A DNA stretch of 42,979 nucleotides. Origin: JABWBR01 sp036741235. Its GTDB lineage: Bacteria; Bacteroidota; Bacteroidia; Chitinophagales; Saprospiraceae. Below the pieces are notes generated by a model. The model had not been told where the DNA came from and did not search any database. It worked only from the letters and a program-made list of their open reading frames with translations. A program made the position numbers and the translations under genes. The stretch spans positions 1 through 42,979 of the forward strand of contig DAINSQ010000020.1 in assembly GCA_036741235.1 (NCBI GenBank), in the 5' to 3' direction. This document shows positions 33,671-41,376 of this stretch, piece by piece (the first letter of the stretch is position 1; the number at the start of each line of letters is the position of its first letter).

Positions 33671-33807
33671 GATATTCGGGAGTTTCGTTTGGATTTGTTG
33701 CAAGATTTGTAATACAGGACTACGGCTTTATCGTACCCGATGCAAACACAGGTTATCGCATGCGCGTACCCTTGTTTGAGGAGTGGGTGAAGGAATATGG
33801 GTATTAA
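33671..33807 (+). pseudogene. decayed C-terminal remnant of an ATPase-like protein
   Basis: In one frame from 33671 the sequence reads DIREFRLDLLQDL and meets TAA at 33710. Starting in the next frame at 33709 it continues VIQDYGFIVPDANTGYRM then RVPLFEEWVKEYGY and a stop at 33805-33807. Together they look like the winged-helix end typical of AAA or Orc-type ATP-binding proteins (pattern G-F-I-x-x-D, then L-F-x-x-W-V-x-x-Y-G), interrupted by a one-base shift. No N-terminal part is present upstream. The call is motif recall only. Confidence 0.35.
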
Positions 33808-33830
33808 ACCAAGGTACAAAGCTGAGCCAA

Positions 33831-34670
33831 TCATCCAGCATTAAAAATCGAATATTCTTCCAACTCAATATTGGTATTCACAATCACCTTCCAACGATTT
33901 TCTGAAGAAAATCCTTTAACCGGCGCTGCTGCTTTTAGCGGGATGCGAAAAAAATCGAGATTGCAGCTATTCATATTTTCAAAAAGCGAATCAGACAGCG
34001 CCTGATTGGAGCATACGTATTCCAGCAAGTAGCCCAAACGCTGCAAGGTTGTTACATGAGCATGTTGTAGTAGTTCGGCATTGAAATCGGCAGGGGAGAT
34101 TATTTCGATTAATTCGGATAATACGGCCGCTGAGCGCTTCAGTCCGCCAATTCTTTTTTCATATTGAACCAGATCAGCGGCAGTTAATCCAGGATTGGAG
34201 ATATTGATATAGCCGGATTCCGTTTTTCTCTTCTCCAGCAACTGCGCGGGTATATTTTTTATACTAATAAAATTGAGCTTTAAGCCTTTTTTTGAAATGG
34301 GCCGCATCGCGGGAAAAGTTGACGTAACGAAATATACTTGCGGTTGCTGGTGAGATGCGCCGTGATATGCTGCTGCATTGAGCAATGACACATAATAAGG
34401 TCTTCTGATGGCTTTCATAAAAGCATCCAGGAACAGGGGAGGCGGCAATATGCCTTTAGCTGCGTATTGAGGCGGCAATATGATATAATAGCCTTTGTAA
34501 ATTGAAAGTATCTCTCCTTTATCGGAAAGACGCTTGAGCGCAAATTTTCTTGCAATTTCTGTTTGGGCCGGTAACGCCTCGCGAAGTGTGTCCAGTGCAA
34601 ATCCAAACTTGCCCAGCGCAAGTTGTTCATCAACCCAGGTATCAAGCCGGTATTGTGTTTTTAGGGTCAT
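33831..34670 (-). CDS. AbiEi family antitoxin (type IV toxin-antitoxin), solitary
   Basis: A 279-residue protein starting at ATG 34670 (MTLKTQYRLDTWVDEQL). The N-terminal winged-helix region (FALDTLREALPAQTEIARKFALKRLSDKGEI, read in parts) followed by YKGYYIILPPQYAAKGILPP, RRPYYVSLLNAAAYHGASHQQPQVYFVT is the AbiEi-type transcriptional repressor/antitoxin pattern. AbiEi normally silences its own promoter and counteracts the nucleotidyltransferase toxin AbiEii encoded directly downstream. Here the 450 bases downstream on this strand contain no nucleotidyltransferase motif, so the partner is absent. The gene is complete and looks AT-richer than its neighbours. Upstream, 94 bases away, is a small hypothetical gene on the same strand. 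Confidence 0.85.
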   Translation of the reverse strand: MTLKTQYRLDTWVDEQLALGKFGFALDTLREALPAQTEIARKFALKRLSDKGEILSIYKGYYIILPPQYAAKGILPPPLFLDAFMKAIRRPYYVSLLNAAAYHGASHQQPQVYFVTSTFPAMRPISKKGLKLNFISIKNIPAQLLEKRKTESGYINISNPGLTAADLVQYEKRIGGLKRSAAVLSELIEIISPADFNAELLQHAHVTTLQRLGYLLEYVCSNQALSDSLFENMNSCNLDFFRIPLKAAAPVKGFSSENRWKVIVNTNIELEEYSIFNAG

Positions 34671-34764
34671 ATAAAACAAGTTATTTTTTGCGAAAGTTAG
34701 TGATTTTTGCTGCTTTTTGCAAAAAATATCTTTATTTTTTTATCTGCTGCTTCGAACAGGAGGA

Positions 34765-35136
34765 TCAATGCTGCTCCCCCCTCTCCCACAACACAAACGT
34801 TGCATTATCCGTACAGCCCATGGATTCTATTACGCGCTCAAAATTAAAGCCTTCGTAATCGGAGACTACTTTGAAAACCTCGTTATAACCGTTACTGCCG
34901 TGGGGAATAGCGCATTGTTTGCCGCCTCCGCTCAGCACCAGCCATATATCGGGCAAAAAGGGGCCCTCATCGGTATTCACCAGTGTGATGCGCTCTATTT
35001 CCGCCCAGGCTATTTGCTCATACCGCTTTTTGGGGTGCTTTACGATGACATAGTCAGCATTTATCTCGGTTAGATATTCCTCCTCAGGTTCTTTCCTGAA
35101 CTTACCGCCCAATAATCTTTTCCAAAACGCGTACAT
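34765..35136 (-). CDS. small hypothetical protein
   Basis: A 123-residue protein from ATG 35136 (MYAFWKRLLGGKF); an ATG further up adds six residues. The sequence reads as one alpha/beta domain: IKDNADYVIVKHPKKRYEQI-like start (EINADYVIVKHPKKRYEQIAW), IERITLVNTDEGPFLPDIWLVLS, CAIPHGSNGYNEVFKVVSDYEGF and FVLWERGEQ. The W-x-E-I-x-x-I-x-L-x-N-T-D-E-G-P-F-x-P-D pattern is shared by small uncharacterised proteins of Bacteroidota and other phyla. No signal or membrane segment beyond a short basic N-terminus. It lies 24 bases downstream of the paaY-like gene and is likely cotranscribed with it. Confidence 0.75.
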   Translation of the reverse strand: MYAFWKRLLGGKFRKEPEEEYLTEINADYVIVKHPKKRYEQIAWAEIERITLVNTDEGPFLPDIWLVLSGGGKQCAIPHGSNGYNEVFKVVSDYEGFNFERVIESMGCTDNATFVLWERGEQH

Positions 35137-35160
35137 GGATATAAAAATTAGCATCCAACA

Positions 35161-35781
35161 TCAAACATCACCCCCTCTCTCCCTCTCTCCTTCCCTCACT
35201 CTCCTCCACGTCTCATACAAAGCCTCCTGCGGCGGCAGGTCGGCGGGGACATCGCGCAGGGGTTCGCAGGGGCGCCAGTGGTCGTGCATCTCCCGGGGTA
35301 GCGATTGGTAGAGCTGTGTGCCTTTCGTCTTCCAGTCGATCATCTCGTCGGTAACGGTTTTAATGATGCGGCCCGGGTTGCCCACCACCATACTGCGGCT
35401 GGGGATTTTCTCGCCGGCTTTGATAAAACACAAAGCTCCCACGATACACTCATCGCCGAGGTCGACCTCGTCCATGATCACGCTGTTCATGCCCACCAGG
35501 CAATTGCGGCCGATGGTAGCGCCGTGGATGATGGCGCCGTGGCCGATGTGGGCGCCGGCTTTGAGCCGCACGGTAACCCCCGGGAACATATGGATCGTAC
35601 AGTTCTCCTGCACATTACAGCCGTCTTCGATGACGATATGGCCCCAGTCGCCCCGGATAGCGGCCCCTGGCCCTACGTATACGTCTTTGCCGATGTATAC
35701 ATGCCCGGTAACCGCCGCCTGCGGGTGAATGAAGGCGCTTTCGTGGATAACCGGTTTAAATCCTTTGAATTCGTAGATCAT
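35161..35781 (-). CDS. paaY: PaaY-like hexapeptide-repeat protein (gamma-carbonic anhydrase family)
   Basis: A 206-residue left-handed beta-helix protein from ATG 35781 (MIYEFKGFKPVIHESAFIHP). Hexapeptide turns are visible throughout: AAVTGHVYIGKDVYVGPGAAIRGD, IEDGCNVQENCTIHMFPG, AHIGHGAIIHGATIGRNCLVGMN, then GNPGRIIK. The His residues in ENCTIH, HIGHG and IIHG fit the trimeric metal site of gamma-carbonic anhydrases; PaaY of phenylacetate degradation is a thioesterase of this family. No other paa genes are near, so the gene symbol marks similarity rather than pathway. The last ten residues (RVREGERERGG) are encoded by a CT-rich tract at 35169-35212, so the C-terminus is low-complexity. Start of a probable three-gene minus-strand run. 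Confidence 0.85.
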   Translation of the reverse strand: MIYEFKGFKPVIHESAFIHPQAAVTGHVYIGKDVYVGPGAAIRGDWGHIVIEDGCNVQENCTIHMFPGVTVRLKAGAHIGHGAIIHGATIGRNCLVGMNSVIMDEVDLGDECIVGALCFIKAGEKIPSRSMVVGNPGRIIKTVTDEMIDWKTKGTQLYQSLPREMHDHWRPCEPLRDVPADLPPQEALYETWRRVREGERERGGDV

Positions 35782-36117
35782 GTCATTGAAACTGTGTTGT
35801 CTTTCGCTTTTTAGCCAATAGCAACAAGAATTTTTTTCCTCGTATAGCATTGACTACTAGTTGTTTAAATTGTCGCAGGAATGCGCCCCGGTATTTTTGT
35901 TACTTTTTTCATCGCCAAAAAAGTAACCAAAAACGCTTTTTTGCCAGCGCTATTTGAGCCGCTGGCTCAAGCTAGCCCAGAATTTAAACTCGCTCCGCTC
36001 AAACAGTAAATTGCCGGCCATCCCGCACCCAGACTGCTTGATTTTGAATCTTTTATCTCTTGGCTTAATGACATCGCCTCTCACCCTCTCACTCTCCCCC
36101 ACTCTCACCCTCATGCT
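35782..36117. other. intergenic region with hairpin repeat and CT-rich tract
   Basis: 336 bases. Holds the long GTTACTTTTTT hairpin and a GAGCC palindrome (separate entry), then CTCGCTCCGCTC near 35990 and a CT-rich tract 36069-36116 ending at the next start codon. No gene supported. Confidence 0.55.
35894..35970. repeat. hairpin GTTACTTTTTT/AAAAAAGTAAC and TTGAGCC/GGCTCAA palindrome, candidate dispersed repeat
   Basis: The arms 35894-35909 and 35917-35933 pair over about 16 bases with one bulge and a short loop. A second perfect palindrome, TTGAGCC (35954-35960) GCT GGCTCAA (35964-35970), follows. Spacers with the same GTTACTTTTTT hairpin followed by a CTCGCT-CGCTC segment are, from memory, frequent between genes in Bacteroidota, which suggests a dispersed family. 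Copy number here cannot be judged. Confidence 0.6.
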
Positions 36118-37068
36118 ATGTTTTTTCGGGGATCAGGTGTATCTTTTCCATGGACTTTGCAATATACAAAGGTAGACGATAATAAAGAAGTGGCGAATTT
36201 CAACTGGGTATATCACAACGATGCGGGCAATCGCTATGTAGTGGGGGTATTTCACGGCGAAAATACCGGTCACCTGATGGTATATTGCGACCTGCGCATT
36301 GTGCTCATTGACTTCAACGTATTGCAATCGGCCAACTATTCATTTTTTATTGAAGACGAGTTGTGTGAAATGATAATCACCCGCAAAGCCGATCGCTTTG
36401 AATACGATTTTCGCATCAACAGAGAAGTAGATACGCCGCAGAACAGGCTTTGGCGTGCCCGGGCCAGGAGTAACAAAATCAAAGCGTGGTTGTTGGTGGG
36501 TAGTTTTGTCGCCATACTGGGTCTGGTTGTGGGCTGGCTATTATACCGGCAATACCACCCTGTTGACAAGTTGGACGAGCTGCTCAGCGGCCCCAAGGCC
36601 GAGGAGGCGGTTGGGCGGGTATTCATCGACAGCCGGCGGGCGGATTCGCTGATCATCCGTTATACCTTCGTGGCCAACAGCATGGCTTTTGAAGAAAAAG
36701 GACGGCAGTCTGCGTTGGCCCTCAGCAACGGCATGCCCCTTGAAGCCGGCGACGAGTTTGTGGTGCGCTACGCCGGCGCCCAGCCTTTTGTCAACCGCAT
36801 TTATTTCGACCGTCCCACAGTAGAGCAGGTACAGCGCTACCGCGACCGCGCCGTAAAAAAGCATATCGGTCTACACTCCGATATCACCGAAGAGCGCGCC
36901 CGTTGTCTTATAGAAATCGACTACGACTTGAAAGGACTGAGCGGTCTTGCCGATTTTTATTTTCAGGATGCCTCCCCGCAGCAAAACCCCCGCCACAACG
37001 AATTGACCTACAAACGCCTGGTGCGCGATGAGCCTTTTCGGCAAAAGGTAGAGGGGAGGTGTTTGTGA
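36118..37068 (+). CDS. single-pass membrane protein, function unknown
   Basis: A 316-residue protein with one transmembrane helix at about residues 122-143 (IKAWLLVGSFVAILGLVVGW, read in parts). The N-terminal part before it is beta-rich and contains a W-V-Y-H-N-D-A-G segment; the C-terminal part has two homologous-looking segments (FIDSRRADSLIIRYTFVANSM and CLIEIDYDLKGLSGLADFYF). Start is uncertain: ATG 36118 lies just after the CT-rich tract, and the first ~17 residues look less protein-like, so a downstream start near residue 18 is possible. I recognise no family. It is followed by a helicase gene 138 bases away on the same strand. Confidence 0.6.
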   Translation: MFFRGSGVSFPWTLQYTKVDDNKEVANFNWVYHNDAGNRYVVGVFHGENTGHLMVYCDLRIVLIDFNVLQSANYSFFIEDELCEMIITRKADRFEYDFRINREVDTPQNRLWRARARSNKIKAWLLVGSFVAILGLVVGWLLYRQYHPVDKLDELLSGPKAEEAVGRVFIDSRRADSLIIRYTFVANSMAFEEKGRQSALALSNGMPLEAGDEFVVRYAGAQPFVNRIYFDRPTVEQVQRYRDRAVKKHIGLHSDITEERARCLIEIDYDLKGLSGLADFYFQDASPQQNPRHNELTYKRLVRDEPFRQKVEGRCL

Positions 37069-37206
37069 GGGGGGTGGTTTTCCCCCACCATTCCCAATTT
37101 TTTCCGATATTTGCATCGTATAAGTAATTAAAGGACAACATTGCCCTGCGCTATATTCAACAGCACACACTTGAGTCGTCCCGAAAACAGGCGCCCGGCA
37201 ATACAA

Positions 37207-38514
37207 ATGATGCGAAACACTTTGGATTTTTCAGAATTGAAACTGCATCCTTCCGTGATGGAAGGCCTTGACGCCATGGGCTTCAGAACCCCTACGCCCA
37301 TCCAGGAACAAACCATCCCGCTGATTCTCAATGGCCGCGATATTCTGGCTTGCGCGCAAACCGGCACCGGCAAAACCGCCGCTTTTCTGTTGCCTGTGTT
37401 GCACGAACTCAGCACCGCCACCTCCGACGTAATCGATACGCTTATCCTGGAGCCCACCCGCGAACTGGTCATGCAGGTGGATCAGCAACTCGAGGGATTT
37501 TCTTATTTTACCGATGTGCGCGCCATTCCCGTTTACGGCGGGCGCGACGGCCATTCGATGGAGCAAGAGCGCAAGGCGCTCAAGCAGGGCGCTTCGGTGA
37601 TCATTGCTACGCCGGGGCGGCTCATCGCCCACCTCGACCTGGGGTATGTCGACTTTAGCAAGCTGCGCCACCTCGTACTTGACGAGGCCGACCGCATGCT
37701 TGATATGGGTTTTGCTCCCGATATCATGAAAATTGTGAACATGCTGCCCCGCAAACGCCAGACTTTGTTGTTTTCCGCTACGATGCCCCCACAGATCAGG
37801 CGTTTTGCCAAGGAAATGCTTAATAACCCTGCCGAGATCAATATCGCCGTGTCAAAACCCGCCGAAAATATCATGCAGGCCGCTTACGAGGTGGAAGATG
37901 AGATGAAGGTGGCGCTCACTGCCCATTTGCTGCAGGATAAAAAGCGCCTGGAGCGCGTGCTGATTTTCGCCAGTACAAAACTGAAAGTGCGCGAACTGGC
38001 TACTAACCTGGCGCGCCGCGGCATGAAGGTGAGCGATATTCAATCAGACCTCGACCAGAATGAACGGGAAGAGCGCCTGCGGGCCTTCCGCAGTGGCGCC
38101 CTGCCCATTGTGGTGGCTACCGACGTGTTGTCGCGCGGTATCGATGTAAAAGGTATCGACCTGGTGCTCAATTACGATGTGCCTTCCGACGGAGAAGATT
38201 ACGTACACCGCATTGGTCGCACCGCTCGCGCCGACGCTTCCGGTATTGCCATTACTTTTGTAAACCGCAAAGACCGCCGCCGTTTTGACCGCATTGAGCA
38301 GACCATCGGCATGAAAATACGCCGTATGCCCCTGCCTGCCGATTTTCAGGCGAAACCTTCATCTGCTGAGTCGAGAAGACCTTCATCGCACAGGACGGGC
38401 TCTTCTTCAAAACCACAGCAGCAGGGCGCTCGCGATGCAGCTAATGCCGGCGGCGAACAACGCAAGAAACGCCGGCCAAACCGGCGAAAAGGGCCGAAGA
38501 ATGGCGGAGCGTAA
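37207..38514 (+). CDS. DEAD-box RNA helicase, RhlE-like
   Basis: A 435-residue RNA helicase from ATG 37207 (the ATG at 37210 is an equal alternative; the open frame from TTG 37141 is not needed). Q-motif GFRTPTPIQEQTIP, motif I AQTGTGKTA, Ia PTRELVMQV, Ib TPGRL, II VLDEADRML, III SAT, then the second domain with V VATDVLSRGIDVKGID and VI HRIGRTARA. The C-terminal tail of about 60 residues is basic and low-complexity (SSKPQQQGARDA, KKRRPNRRKGPKN), typical of RhlE-type enzymes that unwind structured RNA in ribosome assembly or degradation. Cytoplasmic. The hairpin-like G/C run at 37070-37090 precedes it. Confidence 0.95.
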   Translation: MMRNTLDFSELKLHPSVMEGLDAMGFRTPTPIQEQTIPLILNGRDILACAQTGTGKTAAFLLPVLHELSTATSDVIDTLILEPTRELVMQVDQQLEGFSYFTDVRAIPVYGGRDGHSMEQERKALKQGASVIIATPGRLIAHLDLGYVDFSKLRHLVLDEADRMLDMGFAPDIMKIVNMLPRKRQTLLFSATMPPQIRRFAKEMLNNPAEINIAVSKPAENIMQAAYEVEDEMKVALTAHLLQDKKRLERVLIFASTKLKVRELATNLARRGMKVSDIQSDLDQNEREERLRAFRSGALPIVVATDVLSRGIDVKGIDLVLNYDVPSDGEDYVHRIGRTARADASGIAITFVNRKDRRRFDRIEQTIGMKIRRMPLPADFQAKPSSAESRRPSSHRTGSSSKPQQQGARDAANAGGEQRKKRRPNRRKGPKNGGA

Positions 38515-38521
38515 CTTGCTG

Positions 38522-38965
38522 TTAATCTAGTAATAAATCTTCTTCGTTCTCCAGCAATAATACAAAGCCGCGTTTGCACTTAAGATTGCCGGGTTGGTCG
38601 AAGCCTTCTACAAGGCCTTTGACCCTGGCATGGGTATTGCCGGCCAGCAAGAGTTGGTCAAAGACATCGGTGGCGATCAGCGAATCTACCCTGACCTCAA
38701 TGTCGCAATTGCGGTGGTTTTCGTCGCTGAGGTAGAAAGTGAGGGCTTCGCGCTCCGTTGCATCCACATTGACTTTGCCTTTGACGCCGACAATCTCGCC
38801 CTCGCAATCGGCAACCTGCCCGCATTTGGTATCGCAGTTTTTGGATTGCAGGAATTGACGCACGCCAAAGTAGGCGTCGGCTTCCAGGTCGAGTTCTTTT
38901 TTGCAGGCGCCGGCAACCAATATCAACGCCAAAAGCGCCGGCAGAAATTTGAGTCCGTTTTTCAT
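38522..38965 (-). CDS. lipoprotein with possible OB-fold, function unknown
   Basis: A 147-residue lipoprotein: signal MKNGLKFLPALLALILVAGAC, lipobox Cys21. The mature part carries three more cysteines (NCDTKCGQVADC, DIEVRV after NC) and a strand pattern, VKGKVNVDATEREALTFYLSDENHRNC, ATDVFDQLLLAGNTHARVKGLVEGF, LKCKRGFVLLLENEED, that fits a small OB-like barrel. Not recognised as a named family. It is convergent with the helicase gene with seven bases between stops. Confidence 0.75.
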   Translation of the reverse strand: MKNGLKFLPALLALILVAGACKKELDLEADAYFGVRQFLQSKNCDTKCGQVADCEGEIVGVKGKVNVDATEREALTFYLSDENHRNCDIEVRVDSLIATDVFDQLLLAGNTHARVKGLVEGFDQPGNLKCKRGFVLLLENEEDLLLD

Positions 38966-39087
38966 ATTAAGTCGGGTTTTAAAATTTCAAGACAAAGTAG
39001 TAGCCTAATAGCCATTGCAGGCAAAAAAAATCTACGAAAGGCTTTTAAAAGGGTACTTTCGCTTTAAAATCAACATCTGATCAGAAA

Positions 39088-40689
39088 ATGGCGCTTGCAC
39101 TTATTTTTTTACGCCCATTGGGGGCACTCTCATTGATTATCGCCGCATCGCTTTTTTGTGAAGCGCATAACGACTTGAATATATATGCAAAGTCATATGA
39201 TAATCGGACGACAGGGGTGTCAAAAAATATTACGGATACGCTCCCGCTGGCAAAAATAAACGGGAGATGGGAGTTTTTGAACGCCGACGGCTCTACGATA
39301 GTGGTTCCTATAAAAAAACACGAAGCGGTAGGCCAATTTCACAGTGGTATCGCCCCGGTTTCCGACGGCAAGAAATGGGGTTTTATAAATTCCGCAGGCA
39401 TCGAAATTGTGTCGCCGAAATACGATCGCACCCTTCCACGTCAGCACGGGTTGACGGCAGTTAAGCTTAATGAAAAATGGGGTTTAGTAAATATGCTGGG
39501 GGAAGAAATTGTCGAACCAAAATATAAGCACTTAGGTCAATTTTATGAACAAAAAGCCTGGGTTTACAAAAACGGTAAAGGCGGGTATATTGATACGACA
39601 GGGAAAGAGGTGATACCCCTTATTTTTGACAAAGTTTATGATTTTTCAGAAGGCAAGGCAACTGCAAAAAAAGACGGAAAAATAGTCGTTATTGATGAAA
39701 CGGGCAATATTGAGGCCAGGCTTGACTATGAGGAACTTGAAGTATTCAGAAACGGCTTGGCGCCTTTTACAAAAGGAGGAAAAACAGGTTTTATCAATTC
39801 CAAATTTAAAGAGGTAATTCCCCCTGTTTATGATCATTACGTGTACCCATGGCCGAATGGCAATATTGCGGTAAAAAATGAAGAGGGCTGGGCTATTCTT
39901 AGAGCGGATGGAAAAAAACTAAAAAAACTCAAGCAACCTTATCTTTTTATTCATAGTTTGCCGCAATATTCCGGATTACCTGCGCAGGCAGATATTGCTA
40001 TGTTTCATAATAAAGACCTGGGTTTATATGGATTGATCAACGCTAAAGGGGAAGAGGTTGTCCCGGCCATTTATGACTATATATCACCTTTTAGTAATTA
40101 TCGCAGGTTGGTAGTTAGCAATAGGGGGCAATATGGTGTAATCAATCTGGAAGGCAAGATAATCGTGCCGCTGAAATATGCCATGATCGATAACTTTCAC
40201 GAGGGGCTGGCTTCTGTATTGGATGAAGACAATATGAAAAGAGCATATATCGACACCAATGGCGTTGAAGTCATTCAAATCCCCTATCGTTCTGTTCCTG
40301 CAAATTTCACAAATGGGATGGCCTGGATAACCGTTACGGAGGGCTGGTTTCAAGAAGGGGCGATTGACAATTCCGGCGAATTGATCATGCCCTATTTTTC
40401 AATGAAATATCAAGCTTGCGGTATTGATAAATTTTTACTTACCGGCGGAGGGAAAAAAGGGATATTTTATTCTAAAGAAAAAAAACATACCCGCCTGGTT
40501 TACGACGAAATTGCCGACCCCGATTCTGAGTGGGTGATGGTGATGCAAAACGGCAAATGGGGCTGGATAGATCACAGCGGCCGGCAGAAAATCCCCTGTC
40601 AGTACGACGCGGCCACGCCTTTTGATTCAGATGGCTGGGCCACCGTATTACAGGACGGCAAACAGTTCAGAATAAAAAAAGAGGAATAA
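39088..40689 (+). CDS. WG-repeat protein, secreted
   Basis: A 533-residue protein with a signal-like start (LIFLRPLGALSLIIAASLFCEA) followed by a series of ~25-residue WG repeats: each has a K-W-G-F/L-I-N or equivalent (EKWGLVNMLGEEIVEPKY, KKWGFINSAGIEIVSPKYD, GKTGFINSKFKEVIPPVYD, QYGVINLEGKIIVPLKY, GKWGWIDHSGRQKIPCQYD). They form beta-rich solenoid or propeller-like surfaces that bind unknown partners. No catalytic or sorting domain. The gene is visibly richer in A and T than the helicase and hydrolase genes around it, which could mean transfer or weaker codon selection. It ends three bases before the convergent prsW gene. Confidence 0.9.
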   Translation: MALALIFLRPLGALSLIIAASLFCEAHNDLNIYAKSYDNRTTGVSKNITDTLPLAKINGRWEFLNADGSTIVVPIKKHEAVGQFHSGIAPVSDGKKWGFINSAGIEIVSPKYDRTLPRQHGLTAVKLNEKWGLVNMLGEEIVEPKYKHLGQFYEQKAWVYKNGKGGYIDTTGKEVIPLIFDKVYDFSEGKATAKKDGKIVVIDETGNIEARLDYEELEVFRNGLAPFTKGGKTGFINSKFKEVIPPVYDHYVYPWPNGNIAVKNEEGWAILRADGKKLKKLKQPYLFIHSLPQYSGLPAQADIAMFHNKDLGLYGLINAKGEEVVPAIYDYISPFSNYRRLVVSNRGQYGVINLEGKIIVPLKYAMIDNFHEGLASVLDEDNMKRAYIDTNGVEVIQIPYRSVPANFTNGMAWITVTEGWFQEGAIDNSGELIMPYFSMKYQACGIDKFLLTGGGKKGIFYSKEKKHTRLVYDEIADPDSEWVMVMQNGKWGWIDHSGRQKIPCQYDAATPFDSDGWATVLQDGKQFRIKKEE

Positions 40690-40692
40690 ATA

Positions 40693-41376
40693 TCACCCCC
40701 CTTCCTTCCTGAACGGCGAATTTTCCTGGTGTAATTTTATCAGCCGCAAGGCCAGGTAAAGACATAATGCGAGTGTGACCAAAGCCAAGAGGGTAAGTTC
40801 CTTGTAAGCTTTTTGCATCAGAAAAAAATCGTAGGCGCCGTGTAGCGCTACAGCGATCAGCCAGCCGCGAAAGAGGAGCACGGAAGGCTTTTTGTCGGAA
40901 AAATGGGCGCTGCCGGCGTAATACCCCATAATGACTGCAAACAGGGCATGGGCGGGAACGGCAGTAAAGGCCCGCAATAACATGGTGGTCAAGTTGTGTT
41001 TCCAGGCAAACATCACATTTTCGAAAGTTGCAAAACCCATGGCGATCATCACTGCGTAGAGGATGCCGTCCATCGGTTCGTTGAAGAAAGGCTGCCGGTA
41101 CGGATAAAACAGCAGGCACGCCCATTTGATACTTTCTTCAACCAGACTTATCAGTATAAAAGACGACAGGATTACTCCGCCGATATGTTGCGGCAGACGC
41201 CAGTGGGTAGCGCCCCAGGTTTCTATTTTAATAGCCAAAAAAGCGGCTATAATGCCTACCACAAAAGAAAGTGCAATATGCAGGCGCGGCTCTTTGTCGT
41301 ATAAGTCGAGCCGGTAAACCCAATAGCTGATGAGCAAACCGGGAGCAATGGCCAAAACCAGTAATAGCGCATTCAT
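40693..41376 (-). CDS. prsW: PrsW family intramembrane metalloprotease
   Basis: A 227-residue polytopic membrane protease from ATG 41376 (MNALLLVLAIAPGLLISYWVYRLD); the open frame beyond it overlaps the preceding gene. Conserved PrsW/CAAX-protease-like residues are E80-E81 (LVEESIKW), E119 in FATFENVMF, H143 (PAHALFAVIMGYY) and H179 with D183 (ALHGAYDFF). These sites coordinate the catalytic metal inside the membrane. In Bacillus, PrsW cleaves the anti-sigma factor RsiW; targets here are unknown. The start codon ATGA overlaps the stop codon of the upstream hydrolase gene, so translation is likely coupled. Confidence 0.92.
   Translation of the reverse strand: MNALLLVLAIAPGLLISYWVYRLDLYDKEPRLHIALSFVVGIIAAFLAIKIETWGATHWRLPQHIGGVILSSFILISLVEESIKWACLLFYPYRQPFFNEPMDGILYAVMIAMGFATFENVMFAWKHNLTTMLLRAFTAVPAHALFAVIMGYYAGSAHFSDKKPSVLLFRGWLIAVALHGAYDFFLMQKAYKELTLLALVTLALCLYLALRLIKLHQENSPFRKEGG

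Noticed and set aside
33367..33834. Minus-strand 155-codon frame directly after AbiEi, considered as a toxin
   Set aside because: It overlaps the EEP gene and decayed sequence and has no nucleotidyltransferase motif.
37070..37092. G/C-rich hairpin GGGGG...CCCCC before the helicase gene as a terminator
   Set aside because: No T-run follows directly; stem is short and could pair in several registers.
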